Assembly: GCF_947654275.1 (NCBI RefSeq)
Contig: NZ_CANTJS010000009.1
Location: forward strand, 1 to 64,000
Direction: 5' to 3'
DNA length: 64,000 nucleotides
DNA from: an uncultured Oscillibacter sp.
Lineage (GTDB): Bacteria > Bacillota > Clostridia > Oscillospirales > Oscillospiraceae
Position 1 is the stretch's first letter, and every line of letters starts with the position of its first letter. The notes beneath the pieces were generated by a model. That model saw only the letters and a list, made by a program, of their open reading frames with translations, did not search any database and was not told the DNA's origin. The translations under genes were made by a program, and so were the position numbers. Below are positions 59,360-64,000 of this stretch, one piece after another.

Positions 59360-59866
59360 ATGATTCCTCAGCTGCGTCCATATGACCGGGAAGCCGCCGT
59401 TCTGTATGCCCATCAGTGGGCCTACGGACGAAATCCGCTCTTTTATGACTATGAATATCTGGGCGGCGACTGCACAAACTTTGCGTCTCAATGTCTCTAT
59501 GCCGGAAGCGGCATCATGAATTACACGCCTACCTATGGATGGTATTATATCAGTCCCAACCAGAAAGCGCCGGCCTGGACCGGCGTGCCGTACCTGTACA
59601 ATTTCCTGACCCGGAACCAGCGCTCCGTCGGCCCGGCAGGGGAGCCCTGCGGCATAGAGGAGCTTCTGCCCGGTGACCTGATTCAGCTCTCTTTCAAGGG
59701 GGAGAGCTTCCAGCACTCGCCCATTGTCGTTTCGGTGGGTACACCGGCGACGCCGGAAAATGTGCTGATTGCCGCCCATAGCTACGACGCCGACTACAGG
59801 CCTCTGTCGACCTATGAATACCGGGCCATCCGTATGCTGCATATCATCGGCGTTTTCCGTCCATAA
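59360..59866 (+). CDS. Amidase-domain protein (Amidase_6 type)
   Basis: 168 aa. Nucleophile Cys38 in GGDCTNFASQC, His119 in FQHSPIVV, and a later acidic residue, matching the NlpC/P60-like amidase fold found in sporulation and wall hydrolases. No signal peptide, so it acts in the cytoplasm or mother cell, or leaves by lysis. Possible peptidoglycan or polyglutamate amidase. GGAGAGG before ATG 59360. Confidence 0.85.
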   Translation: MIPQLRPYDREAAVLYAHQWAYGRNPLFYDYEYLGGDCTNFASQCLYAGSGIMNYTPTYGWYYISPNQKAPAWTGVPYLYNFLTRNQRSVGPAGEPCGIEELLPGDLIQLSFKGESFQHSPIVVSVGTPATPENVLIAAHSYDADYRPLSTYEYRAIRMLHIIGVFRP

Positions 59867-59940
59867 AACAGCAGCGCACCCATGAAAGGGACGTGTTTTT
59901 CATCCTCCTGCCGCGTCAAAACCGTTTAAGCGTTTACTTG

Positions 59941-59966
59941 AAGGAACCCGTAAAGGGTTCCTTTTC
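59941..59966 (+). terminator. Rho-independent terminator
   Basis: AAGGAACCC/GGGTTCCTT stem (59941-59949/59955-59963), then TTCC. It ends the amidase transcript. Confidence 0.8.
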
Positions 59967-60051
59967 CATGTCCCGGCGGAAGCGCGGCGCAGGAAGCCGG
60001 CATAAATCTGCTGGTATGCCTGCCGGTTTCAACTTTTGCCGGAACGACTGT

Positions 60052-60080
60052 GGGCGGTTATCCATCATGGATAACCGCCC
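60052..60080 (-). terminator. Perfect 13-bp hairpin after the DUF5713 gene
   Basis: GGGCGGTTATCCA/TGGATAACCGCCC with a TCA loop. No T run follows on either strand, so termination is uncertain. Confidence 0.5.
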
Positions 60081-60098
60081 TGCCTGCCTGAAGGCAGC

Positions 60099-60425
60099 TT
60101 ACCAGTCCCGCTCCCGAATCGCCTCCTCCACGTCAATGGGAATGCCGAACCACTCCAGAAGATAGCCGACGGTTTCCCCAATACAGTCCCGGGCCACCGT
60201 TTCAAGCTCACTGCCGTTCTCGTCGAATTCCTCCTGAAGGTCGTTGATGGCGCAGACCACTCCGTCCAGCCTGGCCTGAATGGCCTCGGTATCGGTTTCG
60301 CCGGTCTCCAGCAGGTCAATCACCGTTTGAAGTGCGGCCTTCACCTTGTCCACCAGAAAATCGGGGTAGTACTCGTCCCGGTACATCTCGCTCAGCAGCT
60401 GATAGTCTCTGTCAAATGCTTTCAT
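60099..60425 (-). CDS. DUF5713-family protein
   Basis: 108 aa, acidic, helical. EMYRDEYYPDFLVDKVKAAL and INDLQEEFDENGSELETVAR fit DUF5713 as I recall it. Soluble, no catalytic motif. Weak ribosome-binding site (GAGAGGAG) before ATG 60425. Monocistronic, just upstream of and divergent from ruvC. Confidence 0.7.
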   Translation of the reverse strand: MKAFDRDYQLLSEMYRDEYYPDFLVDKVKAALQTVIDLLETGETDTEAIQARLDGVVCAINDLQEEFDENGSELETVARDCIGETVGYLLEWFGIPIDVEEAIRERDW

Positions 60426-60461
60426 CCTGTGCTCCTCTCAAACTAAGATTTGTTGAAATGA

Positions 60462-60490
60462 AGTGTATCACAGCCGGTGTCCGGATTCAA
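60462..60490 (-). promoter_or_regulatory. Sigma-A promoter of the DUF5713 gene
   Basis: Minus strand TTGAAT (60490-60485), 17 nt, TACACT (60467-60462), with an upstream TGTGA. Confidence 0.6.
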
Positions 60491-60671
60491 GCGGCTGCCG
60501 TCGCCGGGGCTGAAAAGAGGCAGGCACGTCCGTTCCGCCCTGGGGCATGAACAGGCCGCGGCCATGGGACAGACGCCGGCAGGCGGGGAAATCCCGCCGC
60601 TGCCTGAAGAACCTCCGGCGCGTAAACGCCTGGCGCAAGGAAAAAGTAAAAAAGAAGCTCCGATTTTGCGG

Positions 60672-60700
60672 TTGCGCATGACACTGAAATTTGATATACT
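60672..60700 (+). promoter_or_regulatory. Sigma-A promoter of ruvC
   Basis: TTGCGC (60672-60677), 17 nt, TATACT (60695-60700). No LexA/DinR-type box (CGAAC-N4-GTTCG) is visible. Confidence 0.7.
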
Positions 60701-60749
60701 AATAAAGATTGTAAAAATCAACAGGGAAAACCGCCGAAAGGAGAGGGGC

Positions 60750-61259
60750 ATGCGAATCTTAGGCATTGATCCCGGCTTTGCCACCATCGGCTTCGGCCTG
60801 GTGGAAGCCGAGCGGGGACAGGTACATATGAAAACCTACGGCACCGTCACCACCCCGGCGGGACTGCCCCTCAGCCGGCGGCTCTACCAGATCGGCACAG
60901 ATATGGAGGACCTGATCGGCCAGCTGAAGCCCCATGTGATTTCCATTGAAGAGCTGTTTTTCAATACCAATATCACCACCGGCATCGCCGTGGCCCACGG
61001 GCGGGGCGTGATTCTCTACGCCGCGGAAAGATGCGGCGTCCCCCTGTACGAATATACGCCCTCGCAGGTAAAGCTGTCGGTGACGGGCTACGGCAAGGCG
61101 GAAAAACGGCAGGTGATGGACATGACACGGCGGCTGTTGAAGCTGAACGCCATTCCCCGGCCCGACGATGCCGCCGACGCCCTGGCTCTGGCAATCTGCC
61201 ACGCCAGAAGCGCGACGTCCCGGCTTCCCAGAACGGGGGACGTGAAGGAGACCATCTGA
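60750..61259 (+). CDS. ruvC: Holliday junction resolvase RuvC
   Basis: 169 aa. RNase H-like fold with catalytic acids in ILGIDPG (D7), IEELFF and RPDDAADAL. Cuts Holliday junctions located by RuvAB. ATG at 60750 after AAAGGAGAGG. First gene of the ruv unit. Confidence 0.96.
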   Translation: MRILGIDPGFATIGFGLVEAERGQVHMKTYGTVTTPAGLPLSRRLYQIGTDMEDLIGQLKPHVISIEELFFNTNITTGIAVAHGRGVILYAAERCGVPLYEYTPSQVKLSVTGYGKAEKRQVMDMTRRLLKLNAIPRPDDAADALALAICHARSATSRLPRTGDVKETI

Positions 61260-61308
61260 GAACTGAAGAGGAAGTCCGGCTTTGCCGGGCGGAGAAAGAG
61301 GAGTTGCG

Positions 61309-61917
61309 ATGTTTTACTATCTGGAGGGCACGGTGGCGGAGCTGCTGCCCTATCTGGCGGTGATTGACTGCGGCGGCGTGGGCTACGCCTGCAAAACCAC
61401 CAACAACACCCTGTCGGCCCTGAAAAAGGGCCAGAGGGGAAAGCTCTACACCTATCTGAACGTAGGCGACGGCATTTTTGAGCTGTACGGCTTCGCCACG
61501 CAGAGAGAGCTGAACAGCTTCCGGCTGCTGATTGGCGTTTCCGGCGTGGGCCCCAAGGCGGCGCTGGCTATTTTGTCCGTGGGAACGCCGGAGACCCTGG
61601 CCATGGCCATTGTCACCGGCGATGAGAAGAGCCTGACGGCGGCCCCGGGCATCGGCAAGAAAATTGCCCAGCGTATCATTCTGGAGCTGAAGGACAAAAT
61701 GGCTAAGGAGACCGGCGGCAGTCTGGATTTCTCCGGCGGCAAGGGCGGACCCGCTCCCGCCATGTTCGCCAGCAAGGCCGCCGAGGCCGCCCAGGCCCTG
61801 GCGGTGCTGGGATATACCAGCCAGGAGGTCTCGGCAGCCCTGAAGGGGCTGGATGTGGAACAGCTGCCCCTGGAGGAAATTGTCCGGCAGGGCTTGAAGC
61901 GGATGGCAAAGTTGTAA
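61309..61917 (+). CDS. ruvA: Holliday junction DNA helicase subunit RuvA
   Basis: 202 aa. N-terminal OB-fold (YYLEGTVAELLPYLAVIDCGG), helix-hairpin-helix motifs (LIGVSGVGPKAALAIL, LTAAPGIGKKIAQRI) and C-terminal domain III for RuvB contact. ATG at 61309 after GAGGAG. The TAA stop is also the left target duplication of the MITE that follows. Confidence 0.96.
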   Translation: MFYYLEGTVAELLPYLAVIDCGGVGYACKTTNNTLSALKKGQRGKLYTYLNVGDGIFELYGFATQRELNSFRLLIGVSGVGPKAALAILSVGTPETLAMAIVTGDEKSLTAAPGIGKKIAQRIILELKDKMAKETGGSLDFSGGKGGPAPAMFASKAAEAAQALAVLGYTSQEVSAALKGLDVEQLPLEEIVRQGLKRMAKL

Positions 61918-62078
61918 GAACCTGTATTCACAATCGCTGCACGCCGTTTGGCCGGTCTTTTTCCCGTCATACTGCGTCGATTTTCCTTGCCATACGTCAG
62001 TATGGCTGCGAAAAATCTCCTTGCCTGACGGCAAAAATCCTCACCCATCCGGCATCCCCCGGCTATGAATACAGGTTC
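61918..62078 (+). mobile_element. MITE-like element, copy A (161 bp)
   Basis: Perfect terminal inverted repeats GAACCTGTATTCA/TGAATACAGGTTC (61918-61930/62066-62078), flanked by direct TAA (61915-61917 and 62079-62081). Non-coding. Interior shares long blocks with copy B (48736-48860), inverted relative to it. A GCAAGG...GCAAGG repeat inside (as read on the minus strand) brackets most of the segment missing from copy B. IS5/IS1031-type relationship is inferred from GA-start ends and the TNA duplication. Confidence 0.85.
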
Positions 62079-62109
62079 TAAGCAGAAACAGGGAAGGGAG
62101 CATCGAGAA

Positions 62110-62778
62110 ATGGACCCATTGGACGTATTTCATGAAACCCCCAAACAGAGCGCCGGCCCGTCCGGCGGCGAGGAGATCTCCGCCCCCGGCTGGGACGCCA
62201 TTACGGAGGCGTTCCAAACGCTCTATCCTGGCCAGGAGCATCCCCTTCACTTCGGGGTCCTGATTCCCTGGCAGCTGGGAGGGCCAAACCCTTTACAGGG
62301 CGTCAGCGCCTACGACGGCGGGGATTTCTTCCACCTTGTTACCTACGGGCTGACGGACCTCTATGAGAAAGAGGGAACGGACCCGGACTACAGCGGCTAC
62401 GGCTATGAATTTACCATGAAGCTCCGCAAGGCGGGGCTGGAGGACGTTCATGCCGAGCTGCACTGTGCCGCCGGAATTTTGCAGGACCTGGCGAAGCTGA
62501 CCTTTGAGAAGGGCGAGCAGTTCTATCCCAATGAGTATATCTACACCGGCCAGACTACCGGGATGGACGTGAGGCAGGTCTCGAAGCTCACCGGCTTCAT
62601 CACCGCATGGGATGAGGCGGGGACCATCGAGACCCCCAACGGGAAGGTGGACTTCGTGCAGCTGATCGGCGCGACAGACCCGGAGCTGCGGGCCGTTATG
62701 GACGGAACGCTCCGGGTGGCGGAGCTGGCGGAACGGCTGGGCGGCTGGACAGACTACACAAGAGACAGCACGGTTTGA
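62110..62778 (+). CDS. Suppressor of fused (SUFU) domain protein
   Basis: 222 aa. GWDAITEAFQTLYPGQEHPLHFG, FFHLVTYGLTDLYEKE and SGYGYEFTMKLRKAG (as separate blocks) are bacterial SUFU signatures. These proteins are thought to act as immunity proteins in polymorphic-toxin systems. ATG at 62110 after AAGGGAG, only 29 nt after the MITE. First of three genes placed between ruvA and ruvB. Confidence 0.88.
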   Translation: MDPLDVFHETPKQSAGPSGGEEISAPGWDAITEAFQTLYPGQEHPLHFGVLIPWQLGGPNPLQGVSAYDGGDFFHLVTYGLTDLYEKEGTDPDYSGYGYEFTMKLRKAGLEDVHAELHCAAGILQDLAKLTFEKGEQFYPNEYIYTGQTTGMDVRQVSKLTGFITAWDEAGTIETPNGKVDFVQLIGATDPELRAVMDGTLRVAELAERLGGWTDYTRDSTV

Positions 62779-62815
62779 GCCGCTGTCTCCACGACAGGGA
62801 AGGGAGCGAACGCAG

Positions 62816-63148
62816 ATGGCAAAATATGAACGCAGGTTTCAGGGAGACTTTGACGGGGTTCTCCACCGGCTGCACGAGGGCATTTTAAGCGGGAGCGCGT
62901 CTGCCAGCTTCGAGAACGGCAGCGATTACGCCGCCGGAAACGTCCGCTGCGCGGTCCGGGTCTATGAGCGGTACAGCGTTGCCGGGGGCAACCGGCTCAG
63001 TGTCAGCGTGACGCTGGTGGGGCAGGACAGGGATCTGTTCCTGTCCGCCATCACAGCCGGCGGAAGTCAGGCTATGTTTTTTAAAATCAACACATGGGGT
63101 GAGGAGGCCTTTCTGGAGAAGGTCCGGAATATTGCCGAAACACTCTGA
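62816..63148 (+). CDS. DUF6054-like protein
   Basis: 110 aa. Beta-rich, with FDGVLHRLHEGILSGSASAS near the start, then repeated Tyr/Val strands (VRCAVRVYERYSVAGGNRLS) and FFKINTWGEEAFLEKV. Fits DUF6054 as I recall it. Function unknown. ATG after AGGGAG; 37 nt after the SUFU gene. Confidence 0.7.
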   Translation: MAKYERRFQGDFDGVLHRLHEGILSGSASASFENGSDYAAGNVRCAVRVYERYSVAGGNRLSVSVTLVGQDRDLFLSAITAGGSQAMFFKINTWGEEAFLEKVRNIAETL

Positions 63149-63169
63149 AGAAAAAGGGAGGGGAGAGCC

Positions 63170-63385
63170 ATGCTGCTTTCTTCGCTGGCTGCCCTGGGGT
63201 TTCTCGGCAGCATATTGATGATGTTCCGCTTTTCCAAGTACTGCCGCCTGCTCAATAAGCGCTGGGAGCTGGACCGGGAGACGGCGGACCGCTATCAGGC
63301 GGGGGCCCAGCGCAGTCTGGCGGCTATGGGCGCTTTGCTGGGCGGCTGCGTGGCCGCGATTATTCTGAAGGCTCTGATTTCCTGA
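63170..63385 (+). CDS. Small membrane protein, 71 aa
   Basis: Two hydrophobic helices (about 2-20 and 48-68) around a basic/acidic hairpin ([20 protein letters not shown]). Unrecognised. Strong GGAGGGGAG before ATG 63170. Lies between the DUF6054-like gene and ruvB. Confidence 0.65.
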   Translation: MLLSSLAALGFLGSILMMFRFSKYCRLLNKRWELDRETADRYQAGAQRSLAAMGALLGGCVAAIILKALIS

Positions 63386-63444
63386 ATGGGCGCTCCCGGC
63401 TATCAAGAAGCCCCGGAGAGGGGACAGGACGAGGAAGTGAGTAT

Positions 63445-64000
63445 GTGAGCATCGACTTTGGAAACGATATTTATGAGGAGCCCATTGTAGCGAAGACCTT
63501 CCTTCAGGAGGACGCCCAGGAGGGCTCTTTGCGCCCCAGGACGCTCCGGGAGTACATCGGTCAGGAGAAGGCCAAGGAGAATCTCTCCATTTTCATTCAG
63601 GCCGCCCGGAAGCGGGAGGAATCCCTGGATCATGTGCTGCTCCACGGTCCTCCGGGCCTGGGCAAAACCACGCTGGCGGGCATCATTGCTCAGGAGATGG
63701 GGGTGAACATCCGCATCACCTCCGGCCCCGCCATAGAGAAGCCCGGCGACCTGGCGGCCCTGCTGACGAATCTGAACGAGGGAGACATTCTCTTTGTGGA
63801 TGAAATCCACCGGCTGAACCGCTCCGTGGAGGAAATTCTGTACCCCGCCATGGAGGACTATGTGCTGGACATTATTGTGGGGAAAGGGCCCTCTGCCAAC
63901 TCCATCCGGCTGGACCTGTCCCGGTTCACCCTGATCGGGGCTACCACCCGGGCGGGCCAGCTCTCCGCGCCTCTGCGGGACCGTTTCGGCGTAACGCTGC
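63445..64000 (+). CDS. ruvB: Holliday junction DNA helicase subunit RuvB (partial)
   Basis: First 185 codons of the gene; the rest lies beyond the window. GTG at 63445 after AGGAAG. RuvB signatures: [19 protein letters not shown], Walker [10 protein letters not shown], Walker [11 protein letters not shown], and sensor [18 protein letters not shown] (as separate blocks). AAA+ motor for branch migration with RuvA. Confidence 0.96.
   Translation, partial: MSIDFGNDIYEEPIVAKTFLQEDAQEGSLRPRTLREYIGQEKAKENLSIFIQAARKREESLDHVLLHGPPGLGKTTLAGIIAQEMGVNIRITSGPAIEKPGDLAALLTNLNEGDILFVDEIHRLNRSVEEILYPAMEDYVLDIIVGKGPSANSIRLDLSRFTLIGATTRAGQLSAPLRDRFGVTL

Larger units (their letters stand above)
60426..60749. 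other. Divergent intergenic region between DUF5713 gene and ruvC
   Basis: 324 bp without a gene. Holds the two promoters at 60462-60490 (minus) and 60672-60700 (plus). The central part (about 60495-60660) shows nothing recognisable. Confidence 0.6.

Noticed and set aside
62065-62109. Start of the SUFU gene within the MITE
   Set aside because: An in-frame ATG exists there, but the AAGGGAG ribosome-binding site and SUFU homology support ATG 62110.
1-64000. tRNA, rRNA, CRISPR array, transposase or prophage genes
   Set aside because: No T-loop/cloverleaf sequences, no regular spacer array, and no DDE, serine or tyrosine recombinase motifs seen. The only mobile DNA is the two non-coding MITE-like elements.

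Overview
The window is a GC-rich, gene-dense stretch of a spore-forming Clostridia chromosome. A complete spoIIIA operon, spoIVA, spoVM and a SPOCS/LysM coat-type protein show that it sporulates. A T-box tyrS, ECF sigma/anti-sigma pairs, CdaA/CdaR, RemA, PrpC/PrkC and the bifunctional IspH-S1 fusion are Firmicutes hallmarks. High GC, a butyryl-CoA:acetate-type CoA-transferase and a PPi-dependent phosphofructokinase suggest an anaerobic gut Oscillospiraceae (Flavonifractor/Lawsonibacter/Oscillibacter-like). The family assignment is inference.

Layout. 1-5400: an orphan gene, the T-box/tyrS unit, an ECF sigma/DUF4179 pair, and a divergent XRE-regulated pair of paralogous membrane proteins. 5480-11404: spoIIIAA-AH from a sigma-E-type promoter, then asp23-nusB. 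11416-13000: three tandem XRE regulators and a 636-base hairpin-rich stretch without genes. 13000-20930: xseA-xseB-ispA-rpiR-BaiN-like-cmk-plsC-ispH/rpsA. 20960-26380: CoA-transferase, carD-ispD-ispF, DUF3343 and a cysteine-desulfurase-like enzyme. 26420-31015: cdaA-cdaR-rseC-DUF5685-J-domain protein. 31039-45742: the conserved yicC-remA-gmk-rpoZ-priA-def-fmt-protease-rsmB-rlmN-prpC-prkC-rsgA block, then two very small genes (one is spoVM) and the SPOCS/LysM gene. 45747-50414: an amino-acid ABC operon (minus strand) and spoIVA. 50570-60500: accessory genes among coaX, a second ECF pair, pfp and fba. 60672-64000: ruvC-ruvA, three inserted small genes, and the start of ruvB, which runs off the window.

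How the genes work together. Isoprenoid genes (ispA, ispD, ispF, ispH) are spread over two operons. The sporulation genes share GKCATA-N14-CATAGANT-like promoters. prpC/prkC/rsgA and cdaA/cdaR connect cell-wall sensing, ribosome assembly and second-messenger control. pfp and fba are divergent glycolytic genes.

The least ordinary content is small. Two related non-autonomous transposable elements (125 and 161 bp) have GAACCTG termini and TNA target duplications. There is a tandem triplication of XRE genes, a 15-bp minisatellite inside the SpoIIIAE signal peptide, cargo genes splitting ruvA from ruvB, and a scatter of small orphan proteins from SUFU, DUF4240, CPCC and similar families. I see no complete insertion sequence, prophage, CRISPR array, tRNA or rRNA.
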